Origin: JAUREX01 sp964472135
Lineage (GTDB): Bacteria > Pseudomonadota > Alphaproteobacteria > Rhodobacterales > Rhodobacteraceae
DNA: 64,000 nt
Assembly (NCBI GenBank): GCA_964472135.1
Contig: CAYYJB010000001.1
Coordinates: 69,692 to 133,691 of the forward strand
Direction: 5' to 3'
In this document: positions 23,498 through 31,955 of the stretch, piece after piece
How the letters are laid out: each line of letters opens with the position of its first letter
Position numbering within the stretch: the first letter of the stretch is position 1
Notes under the pieces: model-generated
Databases searched by the model: none
What the model was told of the DNA's origin: nothing
The model's input: the letters and a program-made list of their open reading frames with translations, nothing else
Translations under genes and position numbers: made by a program

Positions 23498-24216
23498 GGG
23501 CTGGGGGAGCAGCGTACGTTGTGTTGCTGGGCGGGCTGATCGCCCTCGCCCTGCTGGCCGACGCCCGCCTGTTCGAGGTGGTGCGCGCCCATGCGGCCGA
23601 GTGGCGCGCGGTCTTTGTCGTCGTGACCGAGATCGGCAATTCGGCCTGGTCGGGACTGGGCGCGCTGACGGGAGTCCTGCTCTGCGCGCTTGCGCTGCGC
23701 CGCGCGGTCGGCAGCCAGGCGCGCGCCCTGCACCAGTTGCAAGGTGCGGCGTGGTTTCTGTTCGTCGCGGTCGCGATGGGCGGGATCAGCGTCTGGATCG
23801 TCAAGAACATGATCGGCCGCAGCCGGCCCGGCACCTTCGATCCGCCCGACCCCTTCGCCTTCGCCCCCTTTTCCTTCGAGGCGGCTTTTGCCAGCTTCCC
23901 CTCGGGCCATTCGACGACCGCGCTGACGGTGGCGGCGGTGCTGGGGTTCGTCGTGCCGCGGGCATGGGCGGTGCTGATCGCGATCGGCTGTGCGGCGGCA
24001 GCGAGTCGCGTGGTGGTGGGGGCGCATTGGGTGTCGGATGTGCTGGCGGGCGGGGGCTATGGCGTGGCGGCGGCGCATCTGACGCGGGCGTGGTTTGCGG
24101 CGCGCGGACGGGTCATCCGCCGCCCTCGGCCCGACGGGCGCGCCCGCCCCATCCTATCGGCCGCAATCTGGCGCCGGGCCCTGCGGGGCAACGCCCGGCG
24201 CCCGCGCGCCCGGTGA
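23494..24216 (+). CDS. PAP2-family membrane phosphatase
   Basis: Phosphatase of 240 aa with about five membrane helices. The three catalytic motifs are all present: K104 to RP112 (KNMIGRSRP), PSGH at 136-139 and SR-x5-H-x3-D from 171 to 182. The C-terminus is a basic tail. It overlaps the glycosyltransferase gene by 4 bases. Likely substrates are polyprenyl pyrophosphate or lipid A phosphates. Confidence 0.9.
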   Translation: MRAGGAAYVVLLGGLIALALLADARLFEVVRAHAAEWRAVFVVVTEIGNSAWSGLGALTGVLLCALALRRAVGSQARALHQLQGAAWFLFVAVAMGGISVWIVKNMIGRSRPGTFDPPDPFAFAPFSFEAAFASFPSGHSTTALTVAAVLGFVVPRAWAVLIAIGCAAAASRVVVGAHWVSDVLAGGGYGVAAAHLTRAWFAARGRVIRRPRPDGRARPILSAAIWRRALRGNARRPRAR

Positions 24217-24285
24217 TCGGCCCCTGTTCCCCGGCCACGCTTTGCGCTATGGCGCGACGACGGATTCAGCGTGTCGGAGGCGAGC

Positions 24286-25290
24286 ATGGCAGTCAGGGTC
24301 GGCATCAACGGTTTCGGGCGGATCGGGCGCAATGTGCTGCGCGCGATCCTCGAATCCGGGCGGCGCGACATCGAGGTGGTGGCGATCAACGATCTCGGCC
24401 CGGTCGAGACGAACGCCCACCTCTTGCGCTTTGACAGCGTGCACGGCCGGCTGCCCTTCGAGGTGAAGACGGGCGAGGGCTGGATCGACGCGGGCCGCGG
24501 CCCGATGCGCGTGACGGCGGTGCGCGATCCGGCCCAGCTCGACTGGGGCGGGCTCGATGTGGTGATGGAGTGCACCGGCATCTTCACCGCCCGCGACAAG
24601 GCGGCGGTGCATCTGGCGGCGGGGGCGCGGCGCGTCCTCGTCTCGGCGCCCTCGGACGGAGCCGACCGCACCATCGTCGAGGGCGTCAACCATGACACGC
24701 TGCGCCCCGAGGACCGGGTCGTTTCGAACGCGTCGTGCACGACGAACTGCCTCGCGCCCGCGGCCAAGGTGTTGCACGAGACGGTGGGCATCCGGCGCGG
24801 CTTCATGACGACGGTGCACAGCTACACGGGCGATCAGCCGACGCTCGACACCATGCACAAGGATCTCTATCGCGCGCGCGCCGCGGCGCTCTCGATGATC
24901 CCGACGACGACGGGGGCGGCCCGGGCGGTGGCCCTCGTGCTGCCCGAGCTGAAGGGCAGGCTCGATGGCGTCGCGATCCGGGTGCCGACGCCCAACGTGT
25001 CGGTCGTGGATCTGACCTTCGAGACGCTGCGCGATACGACCGAGGCCGAAATCAACGACGCCTTCCGCGCCGCCGCGGCCGGGCCGCTCGCGCGCGTGCT
25101 GTCGGTCACCGATGCCCCGAACGTCAGCATCGACTTCAACCACGATCCGCATTCCTCGATCGTGCATCTCGACCAGACGCGGGTGATGGAGGGGCGCTTT
25201 GCCCGCATCCTGACCTGGTATGACAACGAATGGGGCTTTTCGAACCGCATGGGAGACGTGGCCGTGCGGATGGGGGCGCTCGGCGCCTGA
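24286..25290 (+). CDS. gap: Glyceraldehyde-3-phosphate dehydrogenase, type I
   Basis: NAD-dependent glycolytic enzyme of 334 aa, the normal length. The dinucleotide motif NGFGRIGR is at residues 8-15, the catalytic cysteine is C151 in SNASCTTN, and TVHSYTGDQ follows at the expected place. The C-terminal WYDNEWGFSNRM is conserved. The ATG at 24286 follows GGAGG. It stands alone and is convergent with the Rieske ferredoxin gene. Confidence 0.96.
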   Translation: MAVRVGINGFGRIGRNVLRAILESGRRDIEVVAINDLGPVETNAHLLRFDSVHGRLPFEVKTGEGWIDAGRGPMRVTAVRDPAQLDWGGLDVVMECTGIFTARDKAAVHLAAGARRVLVSAPSDGADRTIVEGVNHDTLRPEDRVVSNASCTTNCLAPAAKVLHETVGIRRGFMTTVHSYTGDQPTLDTMHKDLYRARAAALSMIPTTTGAARAVALVLPELKGRLDGVAIRVPTPNVSVVDLTFETLRDTTEAEINDAFRAAAAGPLARVLSVTDAPNVSIDFNHDPHSSIVHLDQTRVMEGRFARILTWYDNEWGFSNRMGDVAVRMGALGA

Positions 25291-25315
25291 TCGGCGCGGG
25301 CCCCGGCCCCCGATC
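25289..25315. terminator. Possible shared terminator hairpin after gap
   Basis: GATCGG (25289-25294) and CCGATC (25310-25315) flank a G/C-rich imperfect stem in the 27-base gap between the convergent gap and Rieske genes. There is no T-run on either side, so function is uncertain. Confidence 0.3.
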
Positions 25316-25317
25316 CT

Positions 25318-25641
25318 TCAGCCGATGTCGATCATGACGCGCCCGCCCTCGATGCGGACGGGGTGGGTGCGCAGGTCGATGCAGGCGGGCGCGCGCCGGG
25401 CCTTGCCGGTGCGGTAGTCGAAGGTGGCGTTGTGCTTGGGGCATTCGATCTCGTGGCCCATCACGAGGCCGTCGCAGAGATGGACCTGCTCGTGGGTGCA
25501 CAACCCGTCGGTGCAGAAGAATTCCCCCTCGGGGCTGCGATAGATCGCGTAGCTCCGCCCGCCGTGGTCGAAGCGGATCAGATCCTCGGGGTCGATGTCG
25601 TCGGTGGCGCAGGCGTCGATCCAGGGCATGGGCGCGCTCAT
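25318..25641 (-). CDS. mocE: Rieske 2Fe-2S ferredoxin, MocE-like
   Basis: Soluble ferredoxin of 107 aa. The Rieske ligands are C48-T-H50 and C67-P-K-H70, with the spacing seen in MocE and dioxygenase ferredoxins. The start ATG at 25641 overlaps the desaturase stop by 4 bases. MocE is known from rhizopine catabolism in Sinorhizobium, where MocD, MocE and the reductase MocF remove a methyl group. Here only the first two are present, so it probably feeds electrons to the adjacent diiron enzyme from an unlinked reductase. Confidence 0.88.
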   Translation of the reverse strand: MSAPMPWIDACATDDIDPEDLIRFDHGGRSYAIYRSPEGEFFCTDGLCTHEQVHLCDGLVMGHEIECPKHNATFDYRTGKARRAPACIDLRTHPVRIEGGRVMIDIG

Positions 25642-26717
25642 TCGGCGGGTTGGCCGAGGGCCGCGGCGTGCAGATCCTCGCGATAGGGGCGCGCGGTCGG
25701 GGGCAGGTCGCGGCGCAGGAAGTAATCCTCGTTGCGCAGTTGCCGCTTCAGCGCGGGCCACATCTCGGCAAAGCCCGCCGCGATCGAGGGGGAGGGCGGG
25801 GGCAGGTCGTGGCGGATCGCGGCGTGCAGTTCTGGCAGGCGGTGATAGGGCACCATCGGGAACATGTGGTGTTCGACGTGATAGTTCATGTTCCAGTAGA
25901 TGAAGCGCGAGACGGGGTTCATGTAGACGGTGCGCGTGTTCAGCCGGTGGTCGAGCACGTTGTCGGCAAGCCCACCGTGCTGGAGGAGCCCCGTCATCAC
26001 ATGATGCCACGCGCCATAGAGCCGCGGCAGCCCGATGACCATGAGCGGCAGGATCGACCCCATCCAGAGCGCCAGCCCGATCGTCGCGGCATAGATCGCG
26101 ACCCAGACGCGCGCCACCAGCACGACCTTGGGCTGCTCGGCGGCGGGGATCCACGTCGCCTCCTCGGGGTGGATGCGGCCCGAGGCGTTGTAGAGCATCC
26201 GCCCCCAGCCGTTCCAGGCATCGATGAGCCCGAAGAAATTCGCGATCAGCCGCAGAAATTCGGGCGGCCGCATGATCGCGATCTCGGGGTCGCGGCCGAC
26301 GATGATGGTGTCGGTGTGGTGGCGGGCGTGGCTCCAGCGCCAGGCGACGGGGTTGCGCACGATGCAGAAGCTCGCGAAGTGGTACATCGCATCATTCATC
26401 CAGCGGGTGCGGAAGGCCGTGCCGTGGCCGCATTCGTGCCAGCGCGAATCCGATGCCGAGCCATAGAGGACGCCATAGGCCAGCCAGAAGGGCGCCGACC
26501 ACCACGACGGCCAGAGCGCGATTCCCACCCCCGCGAGCACGACCATCGCCCCGAGCAGGATCACGCTGTCGCGGATCGCCGGCCCGTCGCTGCGCTGCAT
26601 CAGATCCTTCATGACCTTGCGCGGCACCTCGGTATGATACCATTCCGCCGCCGCAAGCCCGTTCTCGACCGCACGCTGCGCATCCGGCCCGTGCATCGAA
26701 TAGTCGCGTCTTTTCAT
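25638..26717 (-). CDS. mocD: Membrane fatty-acid-desaturase-family diiron enzyme, MocD-like
   Basis: Membrane-bound diiron oxygenase or desaturase of 359 aa. All three histidine boxes are intact: HECGH at 94-98, HARHH at 130-134 and HVEHH at 280-284. Hydrophobic segments lie near residues 51-90 and 198-232. The start is the ATG at 26717. The paired Rieske gene shows it takes electrons from a ferredoxin rather than from cytochrome b5. The substrate could be a fatty acid, a sterol-like lipid or an O-methyl group; the sequence does not decide. Confidence 0.87.
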   Translation of the reverse strand: MKRRDYSMHGPDAQRAVENGLAAAEWYHTEVPRKVMKDLMQRSDGPAIRDSVILLGAMVVLAGVGIALWPSWWSAPFWLAYGVLYGSASDSRWHECGHGTAFRTRWMNDAMYHFASFCIVRNPVAWRWSHARHHTDTIIVGRDPEIAIMRPPEFLRLIANFFGLIDAWNGWGRMLYNASGRIHPEEATWIPAAEQPKVVLVARVWVAIYAATIGLALWMGSILPLMVIGLPRLYGAWHHVMTGLLQHGGLADNVLDHRLNTRTVYMNPVSRFIYWNMNYHVEHHMFPMVPYHRLPELHAAIRHDLPPPSPSIAAGFAEMWPALKRQLRNEDYFLRRDLPPTARPYREDLHAAALGQPAE

Positions 26718-26803
26718 GGCGTCGCCTCCGTCATGCGAGGCCATAGTAGCGCGGATAGGCCCGCTAGACGAGAGTGCGCGCGCGTCCGGTACCGCCCTCG
26801 CGG

Positions 26804-27502
26804 TCAGATCAGGCCGACCCATCCCCGCGCGAGCGCCAGCCCGATCGCGTCGGCCTCGGCGCCCTCGCTCCGGGCGCGCCGGTCGTGGTTCGCGGCGAAA
26901 TCGGGGTCCATGTCGGCAATGGCCGCGGGAAAGCAGCGCAACCAGTCGGCCATCACGGCCCGATTCGCCTCGAAATGGAACTGGAACCCGTAGCCGGCGC
27001 GCCCGACCCGATAGGCCTGCACCTCGGCCCTGTCCGACCGCGCGAGATGCGCCGCCCCCGGCGGCAGGCTGAACGTGTCGCTGTGCCACTGCGGCGCAAG
27101 GAAACGCCCGGTAGGTAGGGCGCCGAGGATCGGGTCGTCCGCCCCGTCGCCGCAGCGCTCGACCCGGCACCAGCCGAATTCGCGCGCAACGCCGAGCCTG
27201 TTCTGCGCCCCGAGGCCGCGCGCGAGGATCTGGCTGCCGAGGCAGATCCCGAGCACCGCGACATCGGCGCGCGCCGCCGCGGCCATCCGCCGGGCAAGCT
27301 CGGGGATGTAGGGGTGCTCGGCATCGTCAAGCGCCGACTGCTCGCCGCCAAAGACCACGAGCGCGTCGTGCCCTCCCGCCTCGGGCAGGCGCCCGTCAGC
27401 GAAGGGGCGGAAGATCTCGATCCGCGCGCCCGCTTCGTTGAGGGCGACGCCCACCTGCCCGTGATGCGTGAGCGGCGAGTTCTCGACAATCGCGACATGC
27501 AT
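26804..27502 (-). CDS. Class I glutamine amidotransferase-like protein
   Basis: Stand-alone GATase1 domain of 232 aa. The nucleophile is C87 in GICLGS, and the histidine and glutamate of the triad are H176 and E178 in FQFHFEAN. The length and motifs resemble the GuaA-N-like proteins that act as gamma-glutamyl hydrolases or of unknown role. I chose the ATG at 27502, preceded by GGAGG. No synthase partner is adjacent. Confidence 0.85.
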   Translation of the reverse strand: MHVAIVENSPLTHHGQVGVALNEAGARIEIFRPFADGRLPEAGGHDALVVFGGEQSALDDAEHPYIPELARRMAAAARADVAVLGICLGSQILARGLGAQNRLGVAREFGWCRVERCGDGADDPILGALPTGRFLAPQWHSDTFSLPPGAAHLARSDRAEVQAYRVGRAGYGFQFHFEANRAVMADWLRCFPAAIADMDPDFAANHDRRARSEGAEADAIGLALARGWVGLI

Positions 27503-27538
27503 GGCAGCCTCCGTTGGGCACGTCGGGGCGGAAATGGA

Positions 27539-27566
27539 ACGGGCGCGCATTTGCACGCGCGCCCGT
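27539..27566 (-). terminator. Hairpin downstream of the cytochrome c gene
   Basis: ACGGGCGCGC (27539-27548) pairs perfectly with GCGCGCCCGT (27557-27566) across an 8-base loop. It lies about 25 bases after the stop of the triheme cytochrome gene and is followed on the minus strand by a short pyrimidine stretch. It likely ends the periplasmic oxidoreductase operon. Confidence 0.5.
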
Positions 27567-27591
27567 CCGCCGCAAGAGGGCAGCGCGCCCC

Positions 27592-28941
27592 TCAGTGGCC
27601 GCCGGCCGCCCGATGCGCCAGATCGGCGCGCGTTTCGGCAATGCGCTTGGCGACGAGGTCCGCCGGCCACGCCGGCCGGTCGGTGAAGCGCGCGCGCATG
27701 AAGGCCGCGAGGGCCGCCATCTCGCTGTCCGAGATCTGGTTGGCGCGGCCGGGCATCGCGCGGTCGAGCGACCCGAGCGGGCCGGGGGTGTTGCCCTCGA
27801 AGGTGATGCGCACGAGGTTTGCCGGCTCATCCGACCAGATGCTGGTGCCAAGGCCGAGCGGGCTCGGCAGGCCGCCCGCCTTGTGGCAGGTCGCGCACTG
27901 CGCCTCGAAGATGCGCGCGCCCTCGGCCATCTGTTCGCCTTCGGGCACGGGCGGCGCCTCGGGGTGGCCCCATTCGGCCTTGTCGGCGCGCGCGCGCGCC
28001 TCGGCCACGATCGCATCCTGCTCGGCCGCGGGCTTCTCGCCACCCTTGAGGTGCATGATGTAGGCCGCGATCGCGAAGACATCGTCCTCGGACTGCTCAT
28101 AGAGGTCGTTGACGACGGGCTTCATCGGCCCCGCGACGATGCCGTGGTCGCGGTCCCAGCCGTCGATGAGGTAATTCACGAGCGCGATCTCGGTCCAAGG
28201 GATCGGCGCGGTCGTGGCGGCTGTCAGGGGCGGCGCATACCAGCCCTCGGCATAGCCGCCCGCATAGGCATCGGGCCCCGATTTCGGCGCGGCACCCATC
28301 GCGTTGCGCGGCGTGTGGCAGGCCCCGCAATGGCCGAGGCCCTCGACGATGTAGGCGCCGCGGTTCCAGGTTTCCGATTGTGCGGGGTCGGGCTCAAACA
28401 CACCCGCTTCCAGATGCAGGATGTTCCAGCCCTCCATCAGCGGGCGGAAGCCGAAGGGGAAGGGCAGCGCGGTCTCGGGGGCGGGGGTCGCGACGGCGGG
28501 CCGTGTCATCAGATAGGCATAGAGAGCCTCGAGATCGGCGTCGGTCACCTTGGCATAATAGTCGTAAGGGAAGGCGGGATAGAGGTGCGTTCCATCGCGC
28601 GAGATCCCTTCGCGCATGGCGCGGACGAAGGCCTCCAGCGGCCACGACCCGATCCCCGCGACTGGGTCGGGGGTGATGTTCGAGGTGTAGATCGTGCCGA
28701 AGGGGGTGGGCAGCGCGAGGCCGCCGGCATATTCCGCCCCGCTCGCCGCGGTGTGGCAGACGTGGCAGTTGCCGAGCCCCGCGACGATCGCGCCCTGCTC
28801 GATCAGCGCGCCGTCGAAACTGGCCGGATCGGGCGGGGCGATGGCGGCAATCTCGCCGTGGCGGGTAGCAAAGGCATAGGCGCCGGCCGCCCCCACGAGG
28901 GCGGCACCGACAAGGGTGAGGGCGATCGACTTCAGCGACAT
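27592..28941 (-). CDS. Triheme cytochrome c subunit of a periplasmic oxidoreductase
   Basis: Periplasmic or membrane-anchored cytochrome of 449 aa. An N-terminal hydrophobic segment (residues 5-26) serves as signal or anchor. Three heme sites are CHVCH at 59-63, CGACH at 204-208 and CATCH at 348-352, one per domain. The architecture matches the cytochrome subunits of alcohol, gluconate and isoquinoline/nicotinate-type dehydrogenases. It is third in an operon after the 2Fe-2S and molybdopterin genes and so carries their electrons to the respiratory chain. Confidence 0.92.
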   Translation of the reverse strand: MSLKSIALTLVGAALVGAAGAYAFATRHGEIAAIAPPDPASFDGALIEQGAIVAGLGNCHVCHTAASGAEYAGGLALPTPFGTIYTSNITPDPVAGIGSWPLEAFVRAMREGISRDGTHLYPAFPYDYYAKVTDADLEALYAYLMTRPAVATPAPETALPFPFGFRPLMEGWNILHLEAGVFEPDPAQSETWNRGAYIVEGLGHCGACHTPRNAMGAAPKSGPDAYAGGYAEGWYAPPLTAATTAPIPWTEIALVNYLIDGWDRDHGIVAGPMKPVVNDLYEQSEDDVFAIAAYIMHLKGGEKPAAEQDAIVAEARARADKAEWGHPEAPPVPEGEQMAEGARIFEAQCATCHKAGGLPSPLGLGTSIWSDEPANLVRITFEGNTPGPLGSLDRAMPGRANQISDSEMAALAAFMRARFTDRPAWPADLVAKRIAETRADLAHRAAGGH

Positions 28942-29012
28942 CTTGATTCCGTTGTCTTGCGATGGGTGCCCGGTGCGGATGTGCGCCGGGGCAGGGCGTA
29001 TCAGGACATGGC

Positions 29013-29042
29013 ACGGCCGGGCAGTCGCCTGCCCGGCCGTGG
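29013..29042 (-). repeat. Perfect 13-bp stem-loop between molybdopterin and cytochrome genes
   Basis: Arms 29013-29025 and 29030-29042 are perfectly complementary around TCGC. The structure sits just after the molybdopterin-subunit stop and 72 bases before the cytochrome start. There is no T-run, so it may lower or stabilise transcript levels inside the operon rather than end it. Confidence 0.45.
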
Positions 29043-29054
29043 ATGTCTGTCAGA

Positions 29055-31247
29055 TCATGACCAGCTGAGATCGTGCTGGATGATCGGGGTCGAGCGGACG
29101 CGCTTGCCCGTCGCGAAGAAGATCGCGTTCGCGAGCGCGGGCGGCGCGGGCGGGCAGGCCGTCTCGCCGAAGCCGCCCCACCACTGGTCCTCCGAGTTGG
29201 CGTAGATCGTCTCGACCACCGGCATGTCGGGCAGGCGCATCAACTTGTAGTTGTCGAAGTTGACGTTCTGGATCCGACCGCCCTGCACCCGCAGCCCGCC
29301 ATAGAGGACGTGGCTGAATTCCCACGCCACGGAGCCAAACATTTGCTCTTCGGCGTTGCGCGGATTGAGGACGTAGCCCGAGTTCGAGATGAGCTGCACC
29401 TTCTCGATGAAGAGGGCGCCGCGGCGGCTGACTTCGACCGTGACGCAGGCGCCGACCGTCGAGCCGTGCGATTCGACGACCGCGATCCCCATGCCCCGAC
29501 CCTTGGGCAGGTCGGTGGTGAAGCCGCAGACCTCCTTCATCTTGAGAAGGACGCGCTGCCAGCGCTCGTTGCCCTCGGTCATCTTGATCCGCCACTCGAG
29601 CGGATCCCAGCCACCGGCGAGTGCGACCTCGTCGATGTACTGCTCGAGGCCGAAGGCGTTCGAGTTGTTGCCAGGGGCACGGTTCGGCCCGATCGGGATG
29701 TTGGTCGGGACGATCGCCCGCTCATAGCGGAAGTTCGGCACCATGTAGGGATGGTTGAGGTTGCCCCGGTCGGCATAGGCGGGGTTCTTTTCCTCGCCCA
29801 CGGCGCGAATGAGCATCCCCGTCGGCAGGCCGTCCTCACCAAGCGTGGTGATGCCGCGCGACCAGACCGGCGGACGGGTCCGGGCCTGGGTCGTGTCCTC
29901 TTCGCGCGTCCAGATGACCTTGACGGGGCGGCCGATCTGCTTGGCGATCTCGACAGCCTGGCGCGTCACATCAACCGCGTTGCCCTGGCCGAAGGCGCCG
30001 CCCTGGAAGGTGCCGTGGACGTAGCAGTTCTGCGGATCGATCCCGGACTGGTCCGCCGCGAGCAGAAGCGAGGCGGCGACGTTCTGGGTGAAGGACCACA
30101 GATCGACCCGCGGCGCGAGCGGCCCGGTCGTCTGCACATGTGCGACCGCTGAGGGCGGGCACATGGAGGCGTGGCACTCGTAGGGGCGGTGGTAGTCGCC
30201 GACGACGACCTTGTCGCCCGCCGCCTCGAGCAGCGGCAGAGGATCGCCGCGGACGGCCTCGAAATGCTCGGCAGGCTTGCCGAGAAGTTCACGCGCCGCC
30301 GCATCCATCCCTTCGGTCGAATACTGCACGCCCGCGCCGAAGTCCCATTCCACCGGCATGAGGTCGAGCGCCGTCTTGGCCCGGTAGAAGCTGTCGGCCA
30401 CGACCGCGATCGCGCTGCGCATGTCGGCGTTGGCGAGCTTTTCCTTGACCTGCTTGAGTTCCACCGCGGCGATGACGCCGGGACGGTCCTTGATCGCGTC
30501 GAAGTTGAAGCTCTTCAGCACCCCGCCCGGAACCGGGCAGGCGCGGACCGCGGCATAGACCATGCCCTCGAGCCGCACGTCGATCGGATAGATCGCCGAG
30601 CCGTTGACCTTGGGCGCGACGTCCATGCGCGGCACCGAGGTGCCGACCAGCCACCAGTCGCCATAGGCCTTGATCGAGGGTTCGGCATCAAGCTTGACCT
30701 TCGCGGCATCGGCCGCGAATTCGCCATAGGTCGCGGTGTTGGTGCCGGCCGTCAGCACGCCCTGCTCGGCCTTGACCTCGTCGCGGGTCACCTTCCACTT
30801 CTTCGCCGCCGCCTCGCGCAGACGCTCGCGCGCCGAGGCGCCGGCCTGCATGATGTGCGGATGGCGGTTGCGCACGAGGTTCGAGCCGCCCGTCGACATG
30901 TTGACGTAGACTTCGCCCTGCGTGACGTGGCGGTTGGCATCCGCGAGCACGGTGCGCATGTTCGCCCACGGCACGTTGAGTTCCTCGGCGATCATCATCG
31001 CGACCGAGGTGAGCGCGCCCTGGCCCATCTCGGTGTGGGGGCAGCGCACCGTCACGATGCTGTTCTTGTCGATCGTGAGCCAGGCGTTGATCTCGGCGCC
31101 GCCCGCGGGGTCCTTCCATGCCTCGGGCAGCACGCCTTCGGCCATCACCTTGGGAACGCCCGGGATCACGAAACCGAGGATCATGCCGCCACCCGCGGCG
31201 ACCGCGGTGCGGATGAAGCTCCTGCGGCTAAGGGTCATCTCGTTCAT
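29055..31247 (-). CDS. Tat-exported molybdopterin subunit (isoquinoline 1-oxidoreductase beta-like)
   Basis: Catalytic subunit of 730 aa of a periplasmic molybdenum enzyme of the IorB/aldehyde-dehydrogenase group. A twin-arginine signal SRRSFIRTAVAAGGG occupies residues 7-21. Further family marks are CPHTEMGQGALTSVAM, RAPGNNSNAFGLEQYIDEVA, and GFGETACPPAPPALANAIF near the end with the catalytic glutamate. The start is the ATG at 31247, 18 bases after the 2Fe-2S gene. Relatives oxidise N-heterocycles, nicotinate or aldehydes. The Tat signal means the folded complex is exported with its iron-sulfur partner. Confidence 0.9.
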   Translation of the reverse strand: MNEMTLSRRSFIRTAVAAGGGMILGFVIPGVPKVMAEGVLPEAWKDPAGGAEINAWLTIDKNSIVTVRCPHTEMGQGALTSVAMMIAEELNVPWANMRTVLADANRHVTQGEVYVNMSTGGSNLVRNRHPHIMQAGASARERLREAAAKKWKVTRDEVKAEQGVLTAGTNTATYGEFAADAAKVKLDAEPSIKAYGDWWLVGTSVPRMDVAPKVNGSAIYPIDVRLEGMVYAAVRACPVPGGVLKSFNFDAIKDRPGVIAAVELKQVKEKLANADMRSAIAVVADSFYRAKTALDLMPVEWDFGAGVQYSTEGMDAAARELLGKPAEHFEAVRGDPLPLLEAAGDKVVVGDYHRPYECHASMCPPSAVAHVQTTGPLAPRVDLWSFTQNVAASLLLAADQSGIDPQNCYVHGTFQGGAFGQGNAVDVTRQAVEIAKQIGRPVKVIWTREEDTTQARTRPPVWSRGITTLGEDGLPTGMLIRAVGEEKNPAYADRGNLNHPYMVPNFRYERAIVPTNIPIGPNRAPGNNSNAFGLEQYIDEVALAGGWDPLEWRIKMTEGNERWQRVLLKMKEVCGFTTDLPKGRGMGIAVVESHGSTVGACVTVEVSRRGALFIEKVQLISNSGYVLNPRNAEEQMFGSVAWEFSHVLYGGLRVQGGRIQNVNFDNYKLMRLPDMPVVETIYANSEDQWWGGFGETACPPAPPALANAIFFATGKRVRSTPIIQHDLSWS

Positions 31248-31264
31248 TTGCGTTTCTCCCTCGC

Positions 31265-31720
31265 TCAGCCCATGGCCGCGGCGTCGTGGATCGCCTTGCG
31301 GATCGCCGGATAGGTGCCGCAACGGCAGAGGTTCCCGGCCATCGCCGCGTCGATCTCGCGGTCGGTGGGGGCGGGGGTGGTGGCCAAGAGCGCCGCCGCG
31401 GACATGATCTGTCCGGACTGGCAATAGCCGCACTGGGGCACGGTGTTCTCGACCCAGGCCTTCTGGACCTTGTGGCTTCCGTCGGGCGAGAGGCCCTCGA
31501 TCGTGGTGATCGTCTTGCCGGCGACGCTCGCCGCGCTGACGTTGCAGGATTTGACCGCCACGCCATCGACATGGACGGTGCAGGCGCCGCACTGGGCGAT
31601 GCCGCAGCCGTATTTCGTTCCGGTCAGGCCGATCGTGTCGCGCAGGACCCACAGGAGCGGCGTCTCTGCCTCCACGTCGATATCGTGGCTCGCGCCATTC
31701 ACGTTAAGTGTAAAACTCAT
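31265..31720 (-). CDS. 2Fe-2S subunit of periplasmic molybdenum oxidoreductase (IorA-like)
   Basis: Iron-sulfur subunit of 151 aa. Cluster ligands C39, C44, C47, C59 and C97, C100, C132, C134 are all present. It has no export signal of its own and is expected to travel with the Tat-tagged large subunit. The ATG at 31720 follows GAGAAGG. It is first of the three-gene operon. The 235 bases between it and the SoxYZ gene have an unusual A-run (31855-31861) and probably hold its promoter, but no clear boxes are visible. Confidence 0.92.
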   Translation of the reverse strand: MSFTLNVNGASHDIDVEAETPLLWVLRDTIGLTGTKYGCGIAQCGACTVHVDGVAVKSCNVSAASVAGKTITTIEGLSPDGSHKVQKAWVENTVPQCGYCQSGQIMSAAALLATTPAPTDREIDAAMAGNLCRCGTYPAIRKAIHDAAAMG

Positions 31721-31955
31721 TGAACCTTCTCCCTCATGAGTTCCGCAAAGGGGTATCGCCCTGTTCCGCAACGTTGGGCCTTCGGGGCCTTCTGGCGGGC
31801 CTTGTGGCGACACGCGGGACGGTGCCCGCGACGCGGAGCCTGCGACTGGCCCGAAAAAAACTCAAGCGCTATTTGCTGTTCGCGAGCGTGGGGCGCGGAC
31901 CCTGGGTGTGGCGAGATGACGCATATGTGCGCCGTGTCGACAGATCGGCGCCCTA

